A DNA stretch of 64,000 bases from contig CAYXZD010000008.1 of NCBI GenBank assembly GCA_964469565.1, positions 62,001 through 126,000 on the forward strand, in the 5' to 3' direction. Below the pieces are notes generated by a model. That model made no database searches and was not told the DNA's origin. It saw only the letters and a program-made list of their open reading frames with translations. Both the position numbers and the translations under genes were made by a program. The DNA is from GCA-2720975 sp964469565. GTDB taxonomy: Bacteria; Planctomycetota; UBA1135; GCA-002686595. This document shows positions 26,129 to 33,892 of the stretch, piece after piece (the stretch's first letter is position 1; every line of letters begins with the position of its first letter).

Positions 26129-29100
26129 ATGAAGATTGGCACCTCAAGCACGTCCTGGATTCTCACCGGTCTCGCGCTCCTCGGCGCGTCCTGCAACACC
26201 CAACTCACCACCACAGGGAGCACCAGTGCTTCCATTGAAAGCGCCGAGCAAGACCTCGACCTCGACCCGACGGGCATGACCACGGTCCTGTCGTTTAGCG
26301 GGGCGAGTTCAATCCTCGACATCTCTCAGATCGAGAGTGACGGTGGTCAGACGGTCGTCTCAGCTGTGGCTCTTGGTGAAGACCTTGCGGTGACCTGGGA
26401 TGATCGCGTGACGCCGACTCATCGCGTGCGCGTGCTCAGTTCAACCGTGACCTCGACTTGGAAGGGCGTGACCACCAGTGATCCTTCAGCTCCTACGATC
26501 CAGGTGACCTCAGCCAATCAAGACACCACCGATTCAGTCTTAGGCGGCGACAGCATGCAGGTGAGTTTTGGAGGGGCTCGCCTCGTGAATTCGGGAGTGC
26601 AGGATCTGTCCAACTGGCAACTGACCGTGGCTGGCCAGATTGTGGATCTTGCAGGATCGGCAATTAGCTACAACCCCGCCACCGGCGTGGCCGATTTCCT
26701 CTTGGGGCCCACTGCATGCTTGCATGCAGATTTCAGCATTGCCGTCTCTGGTTTGATCAGCGTGGCCGATGTGGCTGTCGACTCAAACCCAGTTCAAGGG
26801 AGCGCCACGGGGGACGCGGTGGCCCCGAATCTGCTTTCCGTGACTCAGCGATTAGATGTGGATGAGTATGGGTGTGTGCTCGACTTCCAATTCGACGAGG
26901 CCATGGATCCAAACAACTGCCTCACTCCTGGGCGCTTCTCGGTGGTGGACCACCCTGCTGCCGATGGTTATACCTTCGTGGTTTCAGTTCAGCAGCCGAG
27001 CGATTCAACTCTGCGAGTGAGCTTTGCTCGACCCGTGGCTCCTAATTATGACCTGATTGCTCACGCTGGCTTGATGGATAGCCATGGCAATGGCCTTGCG
27101 GCTGCCCAGGAGGCTTTCACGAGTACCCATGCTCCGAACGGCTTTGCGTCCGTCACCGCAGTCACCAACGCTAATACCGGTGGCGATCAAATACTGGCGG
27201 TCTTCGATCAAGCGATCGATCCCGATTTTGCAGCTGATCCTAGCCGTTGGGCTCTGAGCGTGGACGGCAGCAGCGTGGACATGACAGCTCAAACCTACAC
27301 GTATGATTTCACGACGAAGACTCTGACCCTGGATCTCGATTTCGACATGCGGAATGGGGATAGCGTCGTGCTAGATGCTATTGCCCAGGTGGATGTTGAT
27401 GGTGAGGACTTCACCCTGCAGGCCGGATCGGTGAATGCGGCGGGCGATGGGATCGCGCCGAGCATTCTCAGTGTGACGCAAAACCGCAATGTGGATCCGG
27501 ATGGGTACACCGCTGACGTCTTGTTTTCAGAGGACGTTCACTCTGTTCAAGCGCAGGACACCTCGAACTACGTTCTTGCCCCTGCCTCTTCCTTGGTATC
27601 GGCCGTGCTTCTGGCCGACGGGTGCACGGTGCGCATCGTGTCCTCGGACCGAATCATGACTCCCGGAGACGTAGCGCTGAGTGTCGACGCTGATGTGGAT
27701 GATCTCGCCGGCAACGCGATGGGAACCATTTCGGGACCACACAGCCCCAACTCAACCGATCAAACCAAACCCGTGGCCCTGGGTGTTGCCGCCACGATTG
27801 AGGAGGGTGCCGACAACGACATTCTCTCGGTCACTTACGATGACGATATGGTCGCGGCCGATGTGTTGGACCTGAGCTCGTGGAGTTTCGAATCACCAGT
27901 GGGTAGCGTCCAAGACCTGAGCGGCTGCAGTGTGGTCTACGATGCGGCGAACCGGTGCGCTACCGTGACCTTGACGACTCCGGGGCTGTATCTCAAACAG
28001 GCCGACAGTCTGCAGGTGAGTTTCACGGGGATGCGGGACATCGGTGGCAATGCCATCGAGACAGGCAGTGTTCTGGGTTCCCTCACCTCGGAGTACCGTC
28101 GTCCCGCCGTTTCATCGGTTTGGCGTCAAGATGTGCCCTCGGACAACACTCTTTGCGTGCGCTTTGATGAGGCCTGTGATGGTCTGGATGACCTCTATGA
28201 CGCAGTCAGCAACCCATACGGTACGCGCTTTGCCTTGCGTCAAGCGGGTGTTCTGCGTGCGTATCCCGACTCGGCGACAGTCATCGATGGCGGATTGGGT
28301 GTTCTTCTGAGTTATCCCGTCAGCGTGTCTTTGACGGATACGGTCGATGTGCTTGGCAATACCGACCTCGCGGGCAATCTGCTCTTCCCGGCGCTGGCGA
28401 ATCCAGTCGCGGGCGCCGATTCAAGCTCGCCTGGTTTCGGATCGACTCCCATTGCGACTGCAGTCTCGGGTGAGGACAACGACACAATTGTCGTGGAGTT
28501 CTCGACTCCCATGGCCCCCTGGGGCATTACGGATGCAGACCACTACAGCCTGTCGACCAACCCCGGCGGCACACCAGTGGACCTGACCAATGCCACTCTT
28601 GAATGGGATGGTGTCGCCCAAGTGACCATGACCTTGGGCCAAGCCCAAGGTGAGGAATTGCAGTCCAACCAGAATTACGACGTGACTTTGAATGCGCTGG
28701 CCGGTGACCCCCTGCGCACCTTGCAGGGAGTGGCCTTGGGCGCGAACCAGACCCAAGTCGTTGCTGTGAGCGGCGATGTCATCACCGGGCCCACCCAGGC
28801 GGCCACTTCAGTGTGTTTGGATAAGCAATACGCTAACGCCTTACTGGTGATCTTTGATGAGGCGGTAAACAGCAGCGCTGCTGAAGTTGCGAGCAACTAC
28901 GACTATGGTCCCGGAATGCTTGCTGATTCAGCTACCCTGGCGAGCCCGAAGGTTGTGCGAGTGCAGTTTGCCACTCCCGTTGCGGCTGGCGGCAGCCTCG
29001 TCATCGCTCAAGCTTCGGCCCAGGATCTCGCAGGCAACCTTACCGGAGGCGACATGACCCTCCTTGTGATCGATGACAGCACAGAGCCGAGCTTGGTGGC

Positions 29101-29710
29101 TGTCAGCGGCCTCAGCCAAGAGGGGCAAGGTGGCGACGAAGTACACGTCAGTTTCGATGGCACCGTGGACCTCGCATCGGCCCTCGACCCCCTTCGCTAT
29201 GCCATCTCGAACGGTGGTGGGTCCTTCAATATGTCCACGGTTTCAACGCACTGGGATAGCACCAGCCACAGCGTCGTGCTTTCCTTTCCGGGTGGTCAGG
29301 AGCTCAACCCCAACGCTGGTTTGACGGTGACGGTGGGCAATGTTGCAGACAGCGCAGGTAATTTCTTGTCGGCTCCCGTTGCTCTCGGCGGCGTAGTGAC
29401 TGGAGATCAGACGCCTCCGAGTATCGCCGGGGCATTCGTGCATTTCGCCCTCGATGCTGCGGGAACAACGGTGGATCTGACCTTTAGCGAGGATGTGCAG
29501 ACGGACTTCTGCGCTGACTTGAGCCGCTGGAGCACGACTGGCGTTGCGGGAATCCTCGGGGTGGATGTGCTGGGAGCTGACCATGTGCGCCTGACACTCA
29601 GTCAGGGTCTGAACACCGGCGAGAGCCTTGTCTTGGCAGGCGGCCAAGCAGACCTAGCTCAAAACGTAGCGGGTGCACTGCAAGTGCAACCGGTCGCTCC
29701 TCAAGACTGA
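26129..29710 (+). CDS. Large lipoprotein of alternating Ig-like beta-sandwich repeats
   Basis: The 1193-residue product starts MKIGTSSTSWILTGLALLGA with a lipobox cysteine soon after (SCN), so it is exported and lipid-anchored. After an N-terminal region of about 125 residues come ten domains of about 105 residues that alternate between two types. One opens with a GGDxxxVxF-like strand and has a D-L-S/T-x-W/Y turn; the other opens with D-x-D-x-x-G-x-x-x-D/V-x-F-x-E and ends in D-L-A-G-N. They resemble Big_5/SwmB-type bacterial Ig-like repeats found in surface and adhesion proteins. No catalytic domain is visible. The frame is open further upstream, but those 80 residues do not look like a secretion signal. 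Confidence 0.85.
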   Translation: MKIGTSSTSWILTGLALLGASCNTQLTTTGSTSASIESAEQDLDLDPTGMTTVLSFSGASSILDISQIESDGGQTVVSAVALGEDLAVTWDDRVTPTHRVRVLSSTVTSTWKGVTTSDPSAPTIQVTSANQDTTDSVLGGDSMQVSFGGARLVNSGVQDLSNWQLTVAGQIVDLAGSAISYNPATGVADFLLGPTACLHADFSIAVSGLISVADVAVDSNPVQGSATGDAVAPNLLSVTQRLDVDEYGCVLDFQFDEAMDPNNCLTPGRFSVVDHPAADGYTFVVSVQQPSDSTLRVSFARPVAPNYDLIAHAGLMDSHGNGLAAAQEAFTSTHAPNGFASVTAVTNANTGGDQILAVFDQAIDPDFAADPSRWALSVDGSSVDMTAQTYTYDFTTKTLTLDLDFDMRNGDSVVLDAIAQVDVDGEDFTLQAGSVNAAGDGIAPSILSVTQNRNVDPDGYTADVLFSEDVHSVQAQDTSNYVLAPASSLVSAVLLADGCTVRIVSSDRIMTPGDVALSVDADVDDLAGNAMGTISGPHSPNSTDQTKPVALGVAATIEEGADNDILSVTYDDDMVAADVLDLSSWSFESPVGSVQDLSGCSVVYDAANRCATVTLTTPGLYLKQADSLQVSFTGMRDIGGNAIETGSVLGSLTSEYRRPAVSSVWRQDVPSDNTLCVRFDEACDGLDDLYDAVSNPYGTRFALRQAGVLRAYPDSATVIDGGLGVLLSYPVSVSLTDTVDVLGNTDLAGNLLFPALANPVAGADSSSPGFGSTPIATAVSGEDNDTIVVEFSTPMAPWGITDADHYSLSTNPGGTPVDLTNATLEWDGVAQVTMTLGQAQGEELQSNQNYDVTLNALAGDPLRTLQGVALGANQTQVVAVSGDVITGPTQAATSVCLDKQYANALLVIFDEAVNSSAAEVASNYDYGPGMLADSATLASPKVVRVQFATPVAAGGSLVIAQASAQDLAGNLTGGDMTLLVIDDSTEPSLVAVSGLSQEGQGGDEVHVSFDGTVDLASALDPLRYAISNGGGSFNMSTVSTHWDSTSHSVVLSFPGGQELNPNAGLTVTVGNVADSAGNFLSAPVALGGVVTGDQTPPSIAGAFVHFALDAAGTTVDLTFSEDVQTDFCADLSRWSTTGVAGILGVDVLGADHVRLTLSQGLNTGESLVLAGGQADLAQNVAGALQVQPVAPQD

Positions 29711-29740
29711 TCTCGGCGGGGAGCATCCCTCACTCGCCTG

Positions 29741-29773
29741 TCACGCGATCGGGTCATCGACCCGGTCGCGTGA
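29741..29773 (+). terminator. Strong intrinsic terminator after the large lipoprotein gene
   Basis: TCACGCGATCGGGTC (29741-29755) pairs with GACCCGGTCGCGTGA (29759-29773) across a 3-base loop; one of the 15 pairs is G-U. GTCGTTTT follows. It begins 31 bases after the stop codon. Confidence 0.8.
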
Positions 29774-29899
29774 GTCGTTTTGGGACGGTTCTGTCCCGGC
29801 CTGTGTGGTGTTGGAAGCCTGGGGCGCGGAGCGCTTCAGGGTTGTGCTCTAGGCAGTCGATGAATGCCTCTGGCACGGTGGATGGCGTGCTCGAGATCC

Positions 29900-30664
29900 A
29901 TGCAGACCGAATCGACCAAGGACAAGGCCCCTCTGCCGCAGGCTCAGGCGCTGAATGAGACGACCCTCGCAGATCGTCTCGCAGAGGGCGCCTGGTGTTT
30001 ACAGGCTGGGTTGCTCGAGAGAGCCCTTGAAGTCTATGAGCAGGCCCTTGCACTTGACCCTCGGCGCCGCGATGTGACGGCCAGGATTCACTGGATCGAG
30101 CAGGAGCAGGCGCGCCGCGGCCGGGTGCGACAAAACCGATGGGTGCTGGGCTTGAGCCTGTTTGTGGTGGCCGCCCTGGCTGCATTCGTGACGGCCCGCG
30201 AGAGCCAGTTCGAGGAACGGCTGGATGCACTTCCGGTCATCGAAGAAGGGGTTCCCCATAGCGTGCGAGTGCGCTTGGATGCCATGAACGACCTCCTTGG
30301 AGAGCCGGGAGTCTGGCTCGGAGCTGGGCGATTACGGCACGAACGCGATCGACTGCAGGTGGCCTATGATGCGCGAGAGGCGGCACGCAAGCGCCAAGGA
30401 GAAGCAGCTGACCAGCAACTGCGAGATCAAGATCAAAGTGCTCGCAGGCTGATGGCTCGCGCGTTGCAGTGCATTGGAAGGGGTCAGTTCGAGAAGGCGC
30501 GTGAATTCTTCGGGCGAGCGCGAGACCTCTTACCCGCAGGCAGTGACTTGAGCAACCAAGTTGCTGTCGAACTCCACGCGCTCGCGCGCCTAACTGCGGG
30601 GGTCGTGGATCCCGACTCCGATTCCCCACTCAACCAACACTCTGAGGAAGCTCTTAAGAAGTAA
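29900..30664 (+). CDS. TPR protein with one membrane helix
   Basis: The 254-residue product from the ATG at 29900 has an N-terminal TPR-like unit (AEGAWCLQAGLLERALEVYEQALALDPRR, residues about 25-50), a membrane helix (WVLGLSLFVVAALAAFV, about residues 82-98), then a charged coiled-coil-prone region and a second TPR-like unit (ALQCIGRGQFEKAREFFGRARDLLP). Topology places the first unit inside and the second outside the membrane, or the reverse. It ends 16 bases before the MglA-like gene, so it probably belongs to that operon and may recruit the GTPase to the membrane. An ATG at 29864 is a possible alternative start. Confidence 0.75.
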   Translation: MQTESTKDKAPLPQAQALNETTLADRLAEGAWCLQAGLLERALEVYEQALALDPRRRDVTARIHWIEQEQARRGRVRQNRWVLGLSLFVVAALAAFVTARESQFEERLDALPVIEEGVPHSVRVRLDAMNDLLGEPGVWLGAGRLRHERDRLQVAYDAREAARKRQGEAADQQLRDQDQSARRLMARALQCIGRGQFEKAREFFGRARDLLPAGSDLSNQVAVELHALARLTAGVVDPDSDSPLNQHSEEALKK

Positions 30665-30680
30665 GCCCGAGGCAATCACC

Positions 30681-32120
30681 ATGGTCCAGATTCAACTCAA
30701 TGAGAAACGCGTGACCGCCAAGGTCGTTTTCTATGGCCCGGGCATGTCCGGTAAGACGACTAATCTTCAAGTGATCCATGCACGCGCGCCCGAAGGAAGC
30801 AAAGGTGACTTGACTAGCCTTTCCACAGATGGCGACCGCACGCTCTTCTTTGACTTCATGCCCCTGGATCTCGGTACGGTGGCCGGATTGAGCACTCGCT
30901 TCCAGCTCTACACGGTTCCCGGTCAGGTCTACTACAATTCGACACGCAAGCTCGTCCTGCAGGGTGTCGACGGGGTCGTTTTTGTTGCCGACTCGGGGGA
31001 GGACATGATGCCCGCAAACCTTGAGTCGCTGGCAAACCTACAGAGCAACTTGGCCGAATACGGACGTGATTGGGCCGACATCCCACTAGTGCTTCAGTTC
31101 AATAAACGCGACCTTGAGGGTGCGCTTCCCGTAGATCAAATGCGTGCGCAACTACGCTCTGCGCTCGGTGGGCGAGAGGTCTGTGATCTGGAGGCGATTG
31201 CTACCACGGGTGAGGGGGTGTTCCCCACTCTGAAAGCGATGGCTGCAGAAGTCTTGGAGCGTGTCCATCGTGAGGCGGGCGGATTGCCTGCTTCCTCTCA
31301 CTCGTCTCCCAGGAGTCTGATTGGAGGCGAGCCTACCGACGGTACAAAGCCCCGCTCAACGGCGGCCACGAGTTGCACTGAGAAGCGGTCCCGGTCGACC
31401 GCGACCCCTGTGCAGACTGCTTTCGAGGGTGAGGCGACCACCGGGGTTGCCGCCCTGCCACCCCTTCCCGTGGTGGGCCTGCCATCGCAGGGGGATCACG
31501 TCAGTGAACCGGTTGCCAACAGCACCCCCCTGGGCACGATTTCAGGACACGGCTTGGATGGCGGAGGACGAACGTTCAGTGAGGACGAGGCGAGGGGATA
31601 TGTGGATTCCCTACACTTGCCTGACCCCGCACCAGGAGCGCCCATGGAGAAGTCTGCGCAGTCGATTCCAAGCCAGCATCTTCCTGGATCAGCCCAGACC
31701 GCCGGGCCCGCAAAGAGTCTCACTCTCGGCCGGTCGCTACGCGACGCAGTGGAACAGCCCAATCCTCTTCCGGCGCAGGTTGTCTCCCAAGCTGAGCAGC
31801 CCCTGCCCAACTGTCCCCCTGCGTCCACCACTCCGGAAGCTCTGCCCTCAGAGCAAGCCCCTCTCGGTTCCGAGCTTCCCACACTGGAGCGGCGGCCCGT
31901 AGTTGATCATCCGGATCGCGTCGAGACACCTCACAGATCAGGCCCCGCCGGAAGGGTCAGTCGATCGCCGCAGCCTTCACTGGAACAGCCGACTCCGCCA
32001 CTACCCGGTCTAGCTCAGATCTCGCCTACGCCCACGATGGCCTATGCCACAGTGGGTTACATGGCCCTCGCATTCCTAGCGGGGGTAGCGCTCGGGTCGT
32101 TCCTCGCCAACCCATTCTAG
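30681..32120 (+). CDS. MglA-like small GTPase with proline-rich tail and C-terminal membrane anchor
   Basis: The first 195 residues match MglA-type GTPases. The P-loop is GPGMSGKTTNLQ (about residues 19-30), TVPGQVYYNSTRK is switch 2, and FNKRDL is the base-recognition motif; TTGEGVFPTLKAMA closes the domain. MglA proteins set cell polarity and motility direction. A disordered segment of about 250 residues rich in Pro, Ser and Gln follows, and the last 28 residues hold a membrane helix (YMALAFLAGVALGSFL). Canonical MglA is about 195 residues and soluble, so this is an unusual tail-anchored form. It starts 16 bases after the TPR gene and ends 7 before the roadblock gene. Confidence 0.9.
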   Translation: MVQIQLNEKRVTAKVVFYGPGMSGKTTNLQVIHARAPEGSKGDLTSLSTDGDRTLFFDFMPLDLGTVAGLSTRFQLYTVPGQVYYNSTRKLVLQGVDGVVFVADSGEDMMPANLESLANLQSNLAEYGRDWADIPLVLQFNKRDLEGALPVDQMRAQLRSALGGREVCDLEAIATTGEGVFPTLKAMAAEVLERVHREAGGLPASSHSSPRSLIGGEPTDGTKPRSTAATSCTEKRSRSTATPVQTAFEGEATTGVAALPPLPVVGLPSQGDHVSEPVANSTPLGTISGHGLDGGGRTFSEDEARGYVDSLHLPDPAPGAPMEKSAQSIPSQHLPGSAQTAGPAKSLTLGRSLRDAVEQPNPLPAQVVSQAEQPLPNCPPASTTPEALPSEQAPLGSELPTLERRPVVDHPDRVETPHRSGPAGRVSRSPQPSLEQPTPPLPGLAQISPTPTMAYATVGYMALAFLAGVALGSFLANPF

Positions 32121-32127
32121 GTCTTGC

Positions 32128-32541
32128 GTGATGAGTGAATGTGATCGTGAGTTACGCCAGCTGTGCGTGCAGTCCTATGGTCAAGGAGTCGACGGCATCG
32201 ATGCGTTCCTGCTTAGCCTTAGTGCTCAAGTGGAGATCAATGGAGCCATGTTGCTTGATCAGGCCGGGCACATGATCGCTGCCAGTGGTGAGTTCTCATC
32301 CAGCGATCCCGATTACTTCGTGGCACTCTGTTGTGCCTCCTACTCGGCGTTGGGTCAGGTTTTGGGGAGGGTGCGATTGGGTCAGCCTAGAGGCCTCGAG
32401 GTACTTGGGGAGACAGGCACCCTTTCAATCTTGCCTGTGGGGTCCATTGCCTTGCTCGTTGTCTCTCACGCCGGGTCGTTCTCGGAGGAGCAGCGCGAAG
32501 AGTGTCTGCGAGTCATTGACTCAATATTGGATGGGTCGTGA
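32128..32541 (+). CDS. Roadblock/LC7-domain protein (MglB-like)
   Basis: The 137-residue protein matches the roadblock fold. After a 25-residue lead comes the first strand and helix (INGAMLLDQAGHMIAASGEF), then a long helix (DYFVALCCASYSALGQVLG) and the closing strands (TLSILPVGSIALLVVSHAG). Such proteins act as GTPase-activating or scaffold partners of MglA. The gene follows the MglA-like gene by 7 bases, which strongly supports that pairing. GTG at 32128 and ATG at 32131 are both possible starts. A T-tailed hairpin lies 40 bases downstream. Confidence 0.85.
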   Translation: MMSECDRELRQLCVQSYGQGVDGIDAFLLSLSAQVEINGAMLLDQAGHMIAASGEFSSSDPDYFVALCCASYSALGQVLGRVRLGQPRGLEVLGETGTLSILPVGSIALLVVSHAGSFSEEQREECLRVIDSILDGS

Positions 32542-32582
32542 CCTGTGAACGCCTCGTCCACGCTCTGACGGCGGGACGTGAC

Positions 32583-32627
32583 TGCGCTATTTGAGCTTTT
32601 GAACGGGGGTGAAGCGCATTTTTTTTT
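32583..32627 (+). terminator. Intrinsic terminator with a nine-T tract
   Basis: TGCGCT (32583-32588) pairs with AGCGCA (32613-32618), and nine Ts follow directly (32619-32627). The loop is long (24 bases), but the T-run is the longest seen in this window. It would end the TPR/MglA/roadblock operon. Confidence 0.65.
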
Positions 32628-32746
32628 GAGTTGCGCGTCGCCAGAGCGTGAGTCCATGGCGCAGATCGTCGGTTGAGCGTCTTCTGGGGCGGCGTGAGGT
32701 GATTTGATTTGACGTATGTGCCTACTAATCATCGCTCTAAGGAATG

Positions 32747-32759
32747 CCGTTTTGCGGAC
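32747..32759. repeat. 13-base direct repeat, first copy
   Basis: CCGTTTTGCGGAC, identical to the copy at 32919-32931. The second copy lies 41 bases before the H1-like start codon, a position suited to a regulator site. Confidence 0.45.
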
Positions 32760-32918
32760 ACGGTGGTGTGGATGGGTTTGTAGGGAGTGGGCTATCCCAC
32801 AGAATTGCTCCAGAGTGGTTCGACCGCAGTTCGCAGGCGAAAAAGTTTCCCAGATTCGGGTCCTTCCTCGATGAGGCGGCACCGATGATGCCCCCGATGT
32901 CGCGGCTTCCTACCTAGT

Positions 32919-32931
32919 CCGTTTTGCGGAC
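32919..32931. repeat. 13-base direct repeat, second copy
   Basis: CCGTTTTGCGGAC, identical to 32747-32759, just upstream of the lysine-rich chromatin gene. Confidence 0.45.
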
Positions 32932-32972
32932 GCATACCCCCCAGGCCCATAGGGCCCAAGGAGACCTCTCCC

Positions 32973-33377
32973 ATGGCAAAGAAGAAGGCAAAACGTAAGG
33001 CCAAGAAAAAGGCCACCAAAAAGAAAGTGACGAAGAAGAAGGCCACGAAGAAGCGCGCTACGAAGAAGAAGGCCAAGAAGAAGGCCACTAAGAAGAAGGC
33101 CAAGAAGAAGGCCACGAAGAAGGCCACGAAGAAGCGCGCTACGAAGAAGAAGGCCACCAAGAAGAAGGCCAAGAAGAAGGCTACGAAGAAGAAGGCCACC
33201 AAGAAGAAGGCCAAAAAGAAGGCTACGAAGAAGAAGGCCAAGAAGAAGGCTACTAAGAAGAAAGCCAAGAAGAAGGCCACGAAGAAGCGCGCTACGAAGA
33301 AGAAAGCCACTAAGAAGAAGGCTACGAAGAAGCGCGCTACCAAGAAGAAGGCCAAGAAGAAGGCTCGCCGCCGTTAG
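32973..33377 (+). CDS. Lysine-rich histone H1-like protein of KKAT/KKAK repeats
   Basis: The 134-residue protein is almost only Lys, Ala, Thr and Arg, built from five-residue units such as KKATK and KKAKK with occasional KKRAT. This is the pattern of bacterial histone-H1-like tails, which bind and compact DNA by charge. The coding DNA is a long imperfect tandem array (units like AAGAAGGCCACGAAG), so copy number can change by slippage. The protein has no folded domain. GGAG lies 8 bases before the ATG. The next gene, 23 bases on, codes HU; in some planctomycetes such tails are fused to HU, here they are separate. Confidence 0.9.
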   Translation: MAKKKAKRKAKKKATKKKVTKKKATKKRATKKKAKKKATKKKAKKKATKKATKKRATKKKATKKKAKKKATKKKATKKKAKKKATKKKAKKKATKKKAKKKATKKRATKKKATKKKATKKRATKKKAKKKARRR

Positions 33378-33400
33378 GCGCTGCTCATAGGACACCAAGC

Positions 33401-33670
33401 GTGAACAAGAGCCATCTCATTTTGTACGTTGCGCGGGAGCTTCAAACTTCGAAGCTCCAAGCTGGCCGATTGGTCGACACCGTGCTTGACGGAATCAAGG
33501 ATGGGCTCAAAGTTGACGGATCCGTGACCATAACGGGCTTTGGTACCTTCGAAGTGAAGGAACGCAAGGCTCGCATGGGACGTAACCCACACACCGGTGC
33601 ACCGATTCCAATCGAAGCCGGGAAACGAGTGGGATTCAGGGTAGGAAAGGCTCTGAAGGAATCTGTCTAG
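33401..33670 (+). CDS. HU/IHF-family DNA-binding protein
   Basis: An 89-residue nucleoid protein of normal length. It has the paired N-terminal helices, the core SVTITGFGTFEVKERKARMG and the DNA-contacting arm GRNPHTGAPIPIEAGKRVGF with the conserved Asn-Pro and Pro residues that bend DNA. The start is GTG with AGGA 9 bases upstream. It lies 23 bases after the H1-like gene and is probably co-transcribed with it. Confidence 0.93.
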   Translation: MNKSHLILYVARELQTSKLQAGRLVDTVLDGIKDGLKVDGSVTITGFGTFEVKERKARMGRNPHTGAPIPIEAGKRVGFRVGKALKESV

Positions 33671-33720
33671 ACTATTGCGCTGATCCAAGCATTCTTCACG
33701 TGCGTGAAGGGTGAGAACAC

Positions 33721-33754
33721 GAGGGCCGGACCTTGGCAACAGGGTTCGGCCCTC
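33721..33754 (+). terminator. Hairpin between convergent HU and metG genes
   Basis: GAGGGCCGGACC (33721-33732) pairs with GGTTCGGCCCTC (33743-33754) across a 10-base loop; one pair is G-U. A second small hairpin (TTCACG/CGTGAA, 33695-33708) precedes it. The T content after it is low, so it may act on both strands. Confidence 0.6.
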
Positions 33755-33892
33755 CTCTATTGGGCACAGAGCACATCTCTTGAATTCTGATGCAGCGCAT
33801 CACTGGAGCAATGGCCTGTGGAGTCCCTTGGTCTCCCGAGCCGGCTTCTGTGGGGGCGGCAAGTGGGCGTCTCCCCAATGGGGATCCCATCG

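Larger units (their letters stand above)
32628..32972. other. Intergenic region before the H1-like gene
   Basis: No gene is supported here. It holds two copies of a 13-base sequence (CCGTTTTGCGGAC at 32747-32759 and 32919-32931, 172 bases apart) and the ribosome-binding site GGAG 8 bases before the H1-like start. Each copy contains the short palindrome CCG-TTTTG-CGG. Confidence 0.5.

Noticed and set aside
25771..26322. Minus-strand gene of 183 codons upstream of and inside the large lipoprotein gene
   Set aside because: Composition is that of a shadow frame; it has no domain and overlaps the lipoprotein start.
32973..33377. CRISPR-like or satellite repeat array
   Set aside because: The repeats are in-frame codons of a lysine-rich protein with a normal start and stop, and units are not separated by unique spacers.
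32792..33398. Long Leu/Phe-rich minus-strand frames opposite the H1-like gene
   Set aside because: They are the antisense of Lys/Ala codons and only mimic a membrane protein.
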